Below, one piece after another: positions 1 through 5,740 of a stretch of 6,943 nucleotides of DNA. The notes beneath the pieces are model-generated. The model saw nothing but the letters and a program-made list of their open reading frames with translations, did no database searches and was not told where the DNA came from. Every line of letters begins with the position of its first letter. Within the stretch, counting starts at the first letter, position 1. Source of the stretch: DATFWK01 sp035259345 (GTDB lineage Bacteria; Actinomycetota; Thermoleophilia; Miltoncostaeales; Miltoncostaeaceae); contig DATFWK010000063.1 of the NCBI GenBank assembly GCA_035259345.1, positions 1-6,943 of the forward strand. The letters run 5' to 3'. The position numbers and the translations under genes are program-made.

Positions 1-203
1 TCGCCGCGCTCGACGGCATGGAGCGCCACCTCGCCACGCGGGAGTTCCTTGTCGGCTCCGCCTACTCCGTCGCCGACATCGCGCTCTACGCGTACACGCA
101 CGTGTCGCACGAGGCCGGCATCGACCTCGCCGGGTACCCGGGCATCCGCGCCTGGCTCGCCCGCGTCGCGGACCAGCCGGGCCACGTGCCCATCGAGGCG
201 TAG
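1..203 (+). CDS. Glutathione S-transferase family protein, C-terminal fragment (5' end outside window)
   Basis: Only the last 66 codons are visible; the reading frame is open from base 3 and ends at TAG 201-203. The fragment looks like the all-helical C-terminal domain of a cytosolic glutathione S-transferase. It carries the segment FLVGSAYSVADIALYAY, which holds the S-x-x-D N-capping box and hydrophobic helix typical of that domain, followed by the closing YPGIRAWLARVADQPGH pattern. Family members conjugate glutathione, or in actinobacteria possibly another thiol, to electrophiles, or act as isomerases or dehalogenases. The thioredoxin-like N-terminal domain that binds the thiol is not in the window, so substrate and activity cannot be judged. 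The gene is on the same strand as the ABC operon and ends 59 bases before its first start codon. An internal ATG at 18 is unlikely to be the true start because the homology continues upstream of it. Confidence 0.8.
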   Translation, partial: AALDGMERHLATREFLVGSAYSVADIALYAYTHVSHEAGIDLAGYPGIRAWLARVADQPGHVPIEA

Positions 204-219
204 CCCCCGGCCGGGCCGA

Positions 220-228
220 TGGTAGGCT
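220..228 (+). promoter_or_regulatory. Possible extended -10 promoter element of the ABC importer operon
   Basis: The sequence TGGTAGGCT fits the extended -10 pattern TGnTAnnnT. It sits in the short gap between the GST stop and the binding-protein gene, 34 bases before the preferred TTG start. No convincing -35 hexamer is seen 16-18 bases upstream, as is common for extended -10 promoters. The match is short, so this remains tentative. Confidence 0.3.
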
Positions 229-250
229 CGCCCGCGTCCGCATCAGCGTG

Positions 251-257
251 AAGGGGG
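251..257 (+). promoter_or_regulatory. Ribosome binding site that favours the TTG start at 263
   Basis: AAGGGGG lies 5 bases before TTG 263. The stretch AGGGGGTCA matches the ideal AGGAGGTGA at seven of nine positions. It lies downstream of the alternative GTG at 248, which has no Shine-Dalgarno-like sequence of its own. The site therefore argues for initiation at TTG 263. Confidence 0.55.
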
Positions 258-262
258 TCACC

Positions 263-1138
263 TTGGTCAAGCGGGCCGCCGCGATCGGCGCCGTCGCGCT
301 CATCCCGTCGCTCGCAATCGCCGGCGCTGCCGGCGCCGCGGGCGGCCAGTCCCAGGCCGCAATCTGCGACACGGCGAGCCTGCCGCTGGTCCAGTCGGGC
401 ACGCTCACCATCGGCACCGACAACCCCGCTTTCCCGCCATGGTTCGGCGGCGGGGAGCACAGCAAGCCGTGGAAGTTCAACGATCCCACCACCGGCAAGG
501 GATACGAGTCGGCGGTCGCATACGCGGTCGCCCGGCAGATGGGCTTCACGCGCAACCAGGTGAAGTGGGTCGTGGTGCCGTTCGCGACGTCGTTCGCGCC
601 CGGGAAGAAGAAGTTCGACATGCTGCTGAACCAGGTGTCCTTCTCGCCGCAGCGCGCGAAGAACGTCAACTTCAGCGCGTCGTACTACGACGTCAACCAG
701 GCCGTCGTGACCCTCAAGGGCAAGCGGATCTCGAACGTCAAGAGCATCGCCGGGCTGAAGCCCTTCAAGCTCGGCGCGCCGATCGGCACGACGAGCTTCG
801 AGGTCATCACCAAGCGGGTGAAGCCTGACCAGCAGCCGGCGGTGTTCGACACGCTGAACGACGGCGTCAACGCGCTGCGCAACGGCACCATCGACGGGCT
901 GGTGGTCGATCTGCCCACTGGCTTCTTCGTCACGGCCGCGCAGGTCAAGAACTCGAAGATCGTCGGCCAGTTCGCGCCGGTCGGCGCCGGCGAGCATTTC
1001 GGCGTCGTGAGCGCGAAGGGCAGCCAGGTGACCGGCTGCGTGAACCGGGCGCTCGCCAAGCTGCGCGCCAACGGCACGCTGCGACGCCTCGAGCGCACCT
1101 GGCTGGGGGCTGGCGCCGGCGCGCCGTTCTTGAAGTAG
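263..1138 (+). CDS. Polar amino acid ABC transporter, substrate-binding protein (family 3)
   Basis: This is the extracellular receptor of an importer for polar amino acids, delivering ligand to the permease and ATPase encoded next. The 291-residue product starts with a Sec-type signal: KR at 3-4, then a hydrophobic Ala-rich stretch at about 5-26 with likely cleavage at an A-x-A site. The mature part opens with LTIGTDNPAFPPWF (48-61), the typical first strand and ligand-contact region of family-3 binding proteins. It continues with DMLLNQVSFSPQRAKNVNFS and ends with the LRRLERTWLG-type closing helix. TTG at 263 is chosen for its ribosome binding site; GTG 248 would add five residues. There is no lipobox before Cys35 (the preceding residues are QAAI), so it does not look like a lipoprotein. 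Cys35 and Cys259 could form a disulfide. The exact ligand (glutamine, glutamate, arginine or other) cannot be told. The family call is firm; the start is less certain. Confidence 0.93.
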   Translation: MVKRAAAIGAVALIPSLAIAGAAGAAGGQSQAAICDTASLPLVQSGTLTIGTDNPAFPPWFGGGEHSKPWKFNDPTTGKGYESAVAYAVARQMGFTRNQVKWVVVPFATSFAPGKKKFDMLLNQVSFSPQRAKNVNFSASYYDVNQAVVTLKGKRISNVKSIAGLKPFKLGAPIGTTSFEVITKRVKPDQQPAVFDTLNDGVNALRNGTIDGLVVDLPTGFFVTAAQVKNSKIVGQFAPVGAGEHFGVVSAKGSQVTGCVNRALAKLRANGTLRRLERTWLGAGAGAPFLK

Positions 1139-1156
1139 TCGGGCCGAGGACGGCGG

Positions 1157-2032
1157 GTGGAGTCTCCGACGGCCTCCCACCCGCCGCCCGCGGGCGACCG
1201 GCGATCCCGCATCCTCAGCGGCCTCGGCGCCGGGGAGGGCCGCCGGGGCGTGGTCATCGCCGTGGTGAGCACGATCGTCGTGTTCGCGCTCATCGTCCTG
1301 GCGGTCGTGCGCTCGCCCGGCTGGGACGAGGTCAAGAACGCCTTCTTCGACGGGCAGATCTTCCGCCAGTCCTTCCCCGAGATCCTGCGCGTCTTCAAGG
1401 TGAACGTCCGCATCTTCTGCACCGCGGAGGCGATCGTGCTGGTCGCCGCCCTGTTCCTCGCGGTGCTGCGCAGCCTGCCCGGGCCGGTCTTCTTCCCCAT
1501 CCGGCTGCTCGCCATCGTCTACGCCGACGTCTTCCGCGGCATCCCGACGATCCTCCTGATCTACATGCTCGGCTTCGGCGCGCCGGCGCTGGGCATCAGC
1601 GGCGTGCCGACCTCGCAGCTGTTCTGGGGGGTCGTCGCGCTCGTCCTGGTCTACACGGCGTACGTCTCCGAGGTCTACCGGGCGGGCATCGAGTCGGTGC
1701 ACCCGAGCCAGGGGGCCGCGGCCCGCTCGCTCGGGCTCTCCCGGACGCAGGCGATGCGACACGTGGTGCTGCCCCAGGCCGTGCGGCGGGTGATCCCGCC
1801 GCTGCTCAACGACTTCATCGGCCTCCAGAAGGACAGCGCGCTGATCTCCGTGCTCGGCATCGTGGAGGCGCTGCGCCAGGCGCAGATCGACAGCGCCGCC
1901 ACCTTCAACTACACCCCGTTCGTCGCGGTGGCGCTGATGTTCCTCATCATCACGATCCCCCTCACCCGCCTCACCGACTGGCTCATCAACCGTGACCGGG
2001 CCCGGCGGCAGGCCTCGGGCGCAGCGGCGTGA
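1157..2032 (+). CDS. Polar amino acid ABC transporter, permease (HisM/GlnP type)
   Basis: This is the membrane channel subunit of the importer, a 291-residue protein of the His/Glu/Gln/Arg/opine permease family. An N-terminal cytoplasmic tail rich in Pro and Arg (1-31) is followed by hydrophobic segments at about 32-51, 88-105, 114-140, 154-171 and 250-275. VFRGIP at 125-130 is a conserved family element. The EAA loop, which docks on the ATPase, spans about 172-206, from EVYRAGIESV through the G-x-S motif SLGLSR to VVLPQA; it is followed by PPLLNDFIGLQKDSAL. A single permease gene suggests a homodimer, as the window shows no second one. GTG 1157 is preceded by GAGGA (1146-1150) with a 6-base spacer, which supports the start. 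It follows the binding-protein gene by 18 bases and its stop overlaps the start of the ATPase gene. The protein is longer than the usual 220-250 residues because of the tail and the extra first helix. Confidence 0.95.
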   Translation: MESPTASHPPPAGDRRSRILSGLGAGEGRRGVVIAVVSTIVVFALIVLAVVRSPGWDEVKNAFFDGQIFRQSFPEILRVFKVNVRIFCTAEAIVLVAALFLAVLRSLPGPVFFPIRLLAIVYADVFRGIPTILLIYMLGFGAPALGISGVPTSQLFWGVVALVLVYTAYVSEVYRAGIESVHPSQGAAARSLGLSRTQAMRHVVLPQAVRRVIPPLLNDFIGLQKDSALISVLGIVEALRQAQIDSAATFNYTPFVAVALMFLIITIPLTRLTDWLINRDRARRQASGAAA

Positions 2033-2823
2033 GCGAGGTCCCGGCCCTCGTCGTCGACGGGGTCCACAAGTCGTTCGGCGACCTCGAGGTCCTGCGCGGG
2101 GTGGACATGCAGGTCGCCCGCCACGAGGTCGTCTGCCTGATCGGGGCCTCCGGCTCCGGCAAGTCCACGCTGCTGCGCTGCATCAACCTCCTTGAGCCGA
2201 TCGACGCGGGCCGCATCGTGCTGGCCGGCGAGGACATCACGGCCCAGGGCGTGGACGTCAACGGGGTGCGGCGGCGGATCGGGATCGTGTTCCAGTCCTA
2301 CAACCTCTTCCCGCACATGAGCGTGCTGCGCAACGTCACGCTCGGGCCGCGGAAGGCGCTGCGCGTCCCGCGGGGCGAGGCCGAGAAGCGCGCGATCGAG
2401 CTGCTCGGGCGGTTCGGCCTCGCGGACAAGCGCGACGAGTACCCCGACCGCCTGTCCGGTGGCCAGCAGCAGCGCGTTGCGATCATCCGCGCGCTCGCCA
2501 TGCAGCCGGACCTGCTGCTGCTCGACGAGATCACGAGCGCCCTCGATCCCATGCTGGTCGGCGAGGTGCTGCGCATGCTGCGCGAGCTCGCCGCGACCGG
2601 GATGACGATGGTGATCGCCACCCACGAGATGGCCTTCGCCCGCGACGTGGCCGGCCACGTGTGCTTCCTGGACGCGGGGCGCATCCTCGAGCAGGGCCCG
2701 CCGGACCAGATCCTCGTCGAGCCGGCCGAGGAGGCGACGCGGCGCTTCCTCGAGCGGGTGCTCGACAGCGGGCGGCTCCCCGCGCCGGGCGGGGCGCCGC
2801 AGCCGGGCTCAGCGCCCCGGTGA
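2029..2823 (+). CDS. Polar amino acid ABC transporter, ATP-binding protein (GlnQ type)
   Basis: This 264-residue cytoplasmic ATPase powers the importer. All nucleotide-binding motifs are present: Walker A GASGSGKST (39-47), the Q-loop in VFQSYNLFPH (Gln89), the ABC signature LSGGQQQR (142-149), Walker B LLLLDE (162-167) with catalytic Glu167, the D-loop SALD (170-173) and the switch His199 in ATHEMAF. The usual Pro after the Walker B Glu is Ile (DEITSALDP), a tolerated change. SYNLFPH and the overall length match GlnQ/HisP-type ATPases for polar amino acids. The GTG start overlaps the permease stop as GTGA. No separate ribosome binding site is obvious, so translation is probably coupled. The C-terminal tail is Gly/Pro/Ala-rich and its last 15 bases overlap the convergent acetyltransferase gene. 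Substrate specificity cannot be read from this subunit. Confidence 0.96.
   Translation: MSEVPALVVDGVHKSFGDLEVLRGVDMQVARHEVVCLIGASGSGKSTLLRCINLLEPIDAGRIVLAGEDITAQGVDVNGVRRRIGIVFQSYNLFPHMSVLRNVTLGPRKALRVPRGEAEKRAIELLGRFGLADKRDEYPDRLSGGQQQRVAIIRALAMQPDLLLLDEITSALDPMLVGEVLRMLRELAATGMTMVIATHEMAFARDVAGHVCFLDAGRILEQGPPDQILVEPAEEATRRFLERVLDSGRLPAPGGAPQPGSAPR
2778..2794 (-). terminator. Possible hairpin terminator behind the acetyltransferase gene
   Basis: An all-GC stem of 6 base pairs (CCCCGC/GCGGGG) with a 5-base loop starts 14 bases downstream of the acetyltransferase stop, reading the minus strand. A further 4 base pairs (GGCG/CGCC) can form outside a 3-base bulge. It has no U-tract and lies inside the 3' end of the ATPase coding region, so the structure may simply reflect GC-rich coding sequence. 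Confidence 0.25.
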
Positions 2824-3612
2824 GCGCCAGTTCGGCCGCTGGTAGCGCGCGCTGAAGCCGGAGCGGAGGATGTTCCGGTAGGACGGCCCCGGCCGGCCCT
2901 CCACCGGGGCGCCGGTCTCGGTGACCACGAGCGCGCAGCCCAGCTCGCCGGCCCGCGCGACGCGGCGGGCGATCAGCGCGCCCTGTGCGCCCCGCCCCCG
3001 CTGCTCGGGGAGGGTCGCGCCGAGCCCGAGCCAGGCGACCGCGTCGGCGGCGTAGAGCGCCGCTGCGGCGACCGGCGCGTCGCCGTCCCAGGCGACGTAG
3101 CACGTCCAGCGCGGACGCCCGACGACGCCCGCGATCCACTCGCCCGCCCAGTCCGGCAGGCCGAACCCCTCCATCACGACGCGACCGAAGTCGGACGCCC
3201 ACGTGGGCTCGACCGCGGCGATCGCGAGGTCCGTGCGGACGGGTGGCGGCGGCTGCACGGCGCGCGCGAACTTGACCCATGCCAGGTCCGCCGCGAACCC
3301 GCGGGCCCGCAGCCGGGCCGGCAGGTCGTGCGGGCGAGCCTCGGGCGAGAGGCCCACGGCGTAGCGGCAGCCCGCTGAGCGATAGAAGGCGTCGATCTCG
3401 TCGATGGCCCCCTCCGGAGCGGGCGCTCCGACGCCGAGGCCGACGACGTGGTTCAGCATCCGCACGCCCGGGAGCGCGGCGACGGCGCGGCACGTGGCCC
3501 CGGCCACCTCGACCGCGCGGATCCCGTACCGCTCCGCCAGCTCGGGCGGCGCGGCGCGGTGGAGGTCGGCGCAGGCCGCGGCCTCGACTCGCTCGAGCTC
3601 GACGACGCTCAT
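2809..3612 (-). CDS. GNAT family N-acetyltransferase
   Basis: A 267-residue protein with a GCN5-related acetyltransferase domain in its C-terminal half, expected to move an acetyl group from acetyl-CoA to an amine. Motif A, the acetyl-CoA pyrophosphate loop, is visible: strand AWLGLGATLPEQ followed by QRGRGAQG (204-211) and the helix ALIARRVARAGELG. Strand CALVVTETG and the closing YRNILRSGFSARYQRPNW pattern complete the fold. The N-terminal ~100 residues (LNHVVGLG..., IDEIDAFYRSAG) resemble the degenerate first half of two-domain GNAT proteins. The acceptor is unknown. The ATG at 3610-3612 has no good Shine-Dalgarno sequence, but a TATCGT hexamer ends 6 bases before it, so the mRNA may be leaderless. 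The stop overlaps the convergent ABC ATPase gene by 15 bases. Nothing around it suggests a pathway. Confidence 0.9.
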   Translation of the reverse strand: MSVVELERVEAAACADLHRAAPPELAERYGIRAVEVAGATCRAVAALPGVRMLNHVVGLGVGAPAPEGAIDEIDAFYRSAGCRYAVGLSPEARPHDLPARLRARGFAADLAWVKFARAVQPPPPVRTDLAIAAVEPTWASDFGRVVMEGFGLPDWAGEWIAGVVGRPRWTCYVAWDGDAPVAAAALYAADAVAWLGLGATLPEQRGRGAQGALIARRVARAGELGCALVVTETGAPVEGRPGPSYRNILRSGFSARYQRPNWRSPGR

Positions 3613-3618
3613 CGCCGG

Positions 3619-3624
3619 ACGATA
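3619..3624 (-). promoter_or_regulatory. Possible -10 element for a leaderless acetyltransferase mRNA
   Basis: On the minus strand TATCGT matches the TAnnnT pattern and ends 6 bases before the ATG at 3612, which would place the transcription start at or next to the start codon. No -35 match is seen at 17-18 bases. The absence of a ribosome binding site in this gap is consistent with leaderless translation, which is frequent in actinobacteria. Confidence 0.3.
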
Positions 3625-3647
3625 GCCCCGTCCGGGCCGGCCGACGC

Positions 3648-3663
3648 CCGGGCAGGCGCCCGG
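3648..3663 (-). terminator. Possible hairpin terminator directly after the PASTA pseudokinase gene
   Basis: Reading the minus strand, CCGGGC-GCCT-GCCCGG forms a perfect 6-base-pair GC stem with a 4-base loop immediately after the TAG stop (3664-3666). There is no U-tract. Such hairpins are often predicted as terminators in GC-rich actinobacteria, and this one would separate the pseudokinase unit from the acetyltransferase gene. Confidence 0.35.
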
Positions 3664-5130
3664 CTACCCGGTCCCGAGCACCAGGTCGACGTCCGTGCCC
3701 TGGTTCACCGACGCGCCCGCGGCGGGGTTCTGGGAGGTGACGACCGGCGTGGCCGCCGGGGCGGTCGTGGTGCCAGTTCCGGTGGAGGCCGGTGGCGGCG
3801 GCTGCTGGACCGAGCCCACTCCGAGATTCGCGGCGCGCAGCGTGTTCGTCGCGTTGTTCAGCGTCTGGCCGACGACGTTCGGGACCGTGGCCTTCGCCTG
3901 GCCGCTGCTGACGACGAGGTTGACCGACGACCCGGGGGCCAGCTTGGTGCCCGCCGCGGGGTCCTGGGAGATCACGTCGTTGGACGCCACGGAGCTGCTC
4001 GCCTTCTGGCTGGTCGTGACTGCGAAGCCGGCCTTCGTGAGCGTGGAGCGCGCCGTGCTGACGGTCTCGCCCACGACGTTCGGCACGGACGTCGTCGCCG
4101 GGCCCCCGCTCACCAGCAGCGTGACGGTCGAGCCCTTGTCGACCTTCGTCCCGGCCGCGGGCTGGGTCGAGGCGACGTCCCCCTTCGCCACGTCAGCGCT
4201 CGAGGTGCCCCGCTGCACCGGAACGAGGTCCGCCTGCTTCATCGTCGCGGTGGCCTGGGCGGCCGTCTGGCCGGCGACGTTCGGGACGCTCACCTGGTCG
4301 TTGCCGCGCGTGAGGAAGTACGCAGCGAGCCCGCCCCCGACGAGCAGCAGGACCACGATCACCGCGACGACCCAGGGCCACGTGCGGCGCGGCTCTCGCG
4401 GAATCGGTGGGGGGGCCACGACCTCCGTGACCTGCGTCGAGCGGAGCGACGCCCGGAGGTCGTCCGCGAGCGCGCGCACCGACGCGTACCGGCCCGCGAG
4501 CGCGGCGGTCACGACCTCGTCGAGGGCCGGCGGGACGCGCGGCACGAGCGCCGAGGGCGGCGCCGGCGGCCGGCCGGACGGCGGCCGGGCGGTCAGCATC
4601 TCGTAGAGCGCGGCGCCGACCGCCGACGTCAGCGGCGCCTCCCCCATCGGGGCACCGCGGTCCGCGATCAGCGTGGCGCCGAGGACGATCCCCGAGCGGG
4701 TCACATACGCGTCCTCCGGCGTGAAGCTCACGTGGGTCGCGCCGGCGCGGCGGACGGCGTCGAGGCCCTCCAGCACGCCGATCGCGTGCCCGACCGCCTC
4801 CTCGGCGGGGATCGGCGCTGTGCGGCGGGTCACCGCCGCGAGGGTCTCCGCGTCGATGCGGTCGGAGACCAGGAACGCGGCGCCGTCGAGCACGCCCTCG
4901 TCGTGCACGTTGGCGACGCCCCGGTGGTCCGCGCGGGCGAGCGCGGACACGTCGTCCCGGAAGCGGGCCATGGCAGCCTCGTCGCGGGGGTCCAGCGCGA
5001 CGACCGTGAGCGTCACGAGCCGGTCGAGCGACCGGTCCTGGGCCAGGTACGAGCGCGCCGGGCGCGCGTCGCCGACCGGGCGGATGACCTCGTATCGGTC
5101 GGCGACCAGGTCGCCGGGGTTGAGCTCCAC
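3664..5130 (-). CDS. Membrane-bound Ser/Thr pseudokinase with three PASTA domains
   Basis: A 488-residue PknB-like protein whose kinase domain is degenerate. Residues 1-230 keep the kinase framework (DRYEVIRPVG at 11-20, LYEMLTARPPS at 175-185, RYASVRALADDLRASL at 214-229). However, the Gly loop reads VGDARPARSY, the VAIK lysine position is Thr42, the HRDLKPxN loop reads HVSFTPEDA (133-141), DFG is absent and the activation segment is shortened. Phosphotransfer is therefore not expected. A Pro/Arg linker (239-250) and one membrane helix (251-273) lead to three extracellular PASTA repeats at about 280-342, 348-409 and 415-488, each starting VPNV. In this family PASTA domains bind peptidoglycan fragments and beta-lactams. 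The third has a Pro/Thr-rich insertion at 442-462. The likely role is a cell-wall-sensing scaffold or kinase regulator, which is inference. The GTG start has GAGGGAG 11 bases upstream. The gene follows the DUF6325-like gene by 24 bases and ends at a hairpin. Confidence 0.92.
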   Translation of the reverse strand: MELNPGDLVADRYEVIRPVGDARPARSYLAQDRSLDRLVTLTVVALDPRDEAAMARFRDDVSALARADHRGVANVHDEGVLDGAAFLVSDRIDAETLAAVTRRTAPIPAEEAVGHAIGVLEGLDAVRRAGATHVSFTPEDAYVTRSGIVLGATLIADRGAPMGEAPLTSAVGAALYEMLTARPPSGRPPAPPSALVPRVPPALDEVVTAALAGRYASVRALADDLRASLRSTQVTEVVAPPPIPREPRRTWPWVVAVIVVLLLVGGGLAAYFLTRGNDQVSVPNVAGQTAAQATATMKQADLVPVQRGTSSADVAKGDVASTQPAAGTKVDKGSTVTLLVSGGPATTSVPNVVGETVSTARSTLTKAGFAVTTSQKASSSVASNDVISQDPAAGTKLAPGSSVNLVVSSGQAKATVPNVVGQTLNNATNTLRAANLGVGSVQQPPPPASTGTGTTTAPAATPVVTSQNPAAGASVNQGTDVDLVLGTG

Positions 5131-5154
5131 GCGCGGGTGCGCTCCCTCGCCGGG

Positions 5155-5667
5155 CTAGTGGCTCGCCGCCTCCTCGGAGGCGATCAGGCCGATCGCGACG
5201 AGGTCCGCCGGGTGGACCCAGGCGTCGGCGAGGTGGAAGCCGTTCGCGCGGAAGATCGACTCCCGCAGCGGGATGGCCCACCGGTGCTCGATCAGCGCGA
5301 TCGCGGCGGCCGTGTTCGGCGGGATGGCCTCGTCGGCGTACCAGATGTCGTCGCCGGAGAGCACGTGGCCGCCACCCTCGAGCGCGGCCGCTCCCAGCTC
5401 CGCGCCGACCTCGGCGCCTTCCTCGCCGCCCGCGCCCAGGCCGATGAGGGCGCCGACGAGCGCGCCGAACTCCTCCTGCTCCTCCTGGGTGAGGTCCGAG
5501 TGCTGGTAGCGCTCGAGCGTGCCGTCCTCGTGCTTGTAGACGACCAGCAGGTCGATCAGCCGGATGACGTCGCTCTCGCGCAGGCGCGCGAGCTCCGCCC
5601 TGACCTCGCCGCGGAACTGTGGGTCGTCGAACCCGATGATCAGCAGCTGAATCGGTCCCATCGCCAT
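5155..5667 (-). CDS. DUF6325/DUF1269-like protein of unknown function
   Basis: A 170-residue protein of unknown function that resembles the DUF6325/DUF1269 group found widely in actinobacteria; the family name is from memory. Strand MGPIQLLIIGFDDP (3-16) and helix RGEVRAELARLRESD are followed by VIRLIDLLVVYKHEDG (34-49), an acidic turn DLTQEEQEEFG (58-68) and a Gly/Ala-rich segment (69-95) with several Glu residues. The last part contains AAAIALIEHRWAIPLR (120-135), comparable to the closing strand of the DUF1269 ferredoxin-like fold. It has no signal peptide, and the Gly-rich segment is too charged for a clear membrane helix. ATG at 5665-5667 is chosen because AAGGGAG lies 7 bases upstream; a GTG at 5733 would start inside the promoter, and the next ATG (5661) has a 13-base spacer. 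It is the first gene of a probable two-gene unit with the pseudokinase. Confidence 0.82.
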   Translation of the reverse strand: MAMGPIQLLIIGFDDPQFRGEVRAELARLRESDVIRLIDLLVVYKHEDGTLERYQHSDLTQEEQEEFGALVGALIGLGAGGEEGAEVGAELGAAALEGGGHVLSGDDIWYADEAIPPNTAAAIALIEHRWAIPLRESIFRANGFHLADAWVHPADLVAIGLIASEEAASH

Positions 5668-5674
5668 GCTCGCG

Positions 5675-5681
5675 CTCCCTT
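5675..5681 (-). promoter_or_regulatory. Ribosome binding site that decides the start of the DUF6325-like gene
   Basis: AAGGGAG on the minus strand lies 7 bases before the ATG at 5667. This is the best Shine-Dalgarno match in the region and supports the 170-residue product over the 192-residue version starting at GTG 5733. Confidence 0.65.
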
Positions 5682-5704
5682 CGGGCTCCCCACAGGTCAC
5701 GCCG

Positions 5705-5733
5705 AATATACGCCCGCCGCCGTCCAGTGGCAC
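5705..5733 (-). promoter_or_regulatory. Predicted sigma-70-type promoter of the DUF6325-like/pseudokinase operon
   Basis: On the minus strand GTGCCA (5733-5728, four of six matches to TTGACA) is separated by 17 bases from TATATT (5710-5705, five of six matches to TATAAT). The A/T-only hexamer is striking in this GC-rich sequence. Transcription would start near 5698, leaving about a 30-base leader containing the ribosome binding site. The -35 element lies 7 bases after the ligase stop codon, so the operon can be expressed independently of the ligase gene, although read-through is also possible. Confidence 0.55.
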
Positions 5734-5740
5734 CCCGCGC

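Noticed and set aside
206..215. Palindrome CCCGGCCGGG after the GST stop, considered as a terminator
   Set aside because: As a hairpin it leaves only a 3-base-pair stem with a 4-base loop and no U-tract; such GC palindromes are expected by chance here.
86..1762. A 558-codon open frame on the minus strand opposite the binding protein and permease genes
   Set aside because: The composition is Arg/Asp/His-rich without motifs, and it covers three plus-strand genes with strong family evidence, so it is a shadow frame.
2827..2848. Hairpin CCAG/CTGG with outer GCG/CGC pairs behind the ATPase stop, considered as the ABC operon terminator
   Set aside because: The stem is only 4 base pairs before a 3-base bulge, it has no U-tract, and it lies within acetyltransferase coding sequence.
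2531..3493. A 320-codon minus-strand open frame over the ATPase end and the acetyltransferase
   Set aside because: It is an Arg/Pro/Gly-rich shadow in another frame of the real acetyltransferase; no domain is visible.
4441..5130. Annotation of the PASTA protein as an active PknB-type Ser/Thr kinase
   Set aside because: The ATP-binding lysine, catalytic Asp and DFG motif are all absent, so only the fold is retained.
5668..5733. Upstream extension of the DUF6325-like protein to a GTG at 5733
   Set aside because: The extra 22 residues show no homology to the family core, and the extension would cover the promoter and a good ribosome binding site placed for ATG 5667.
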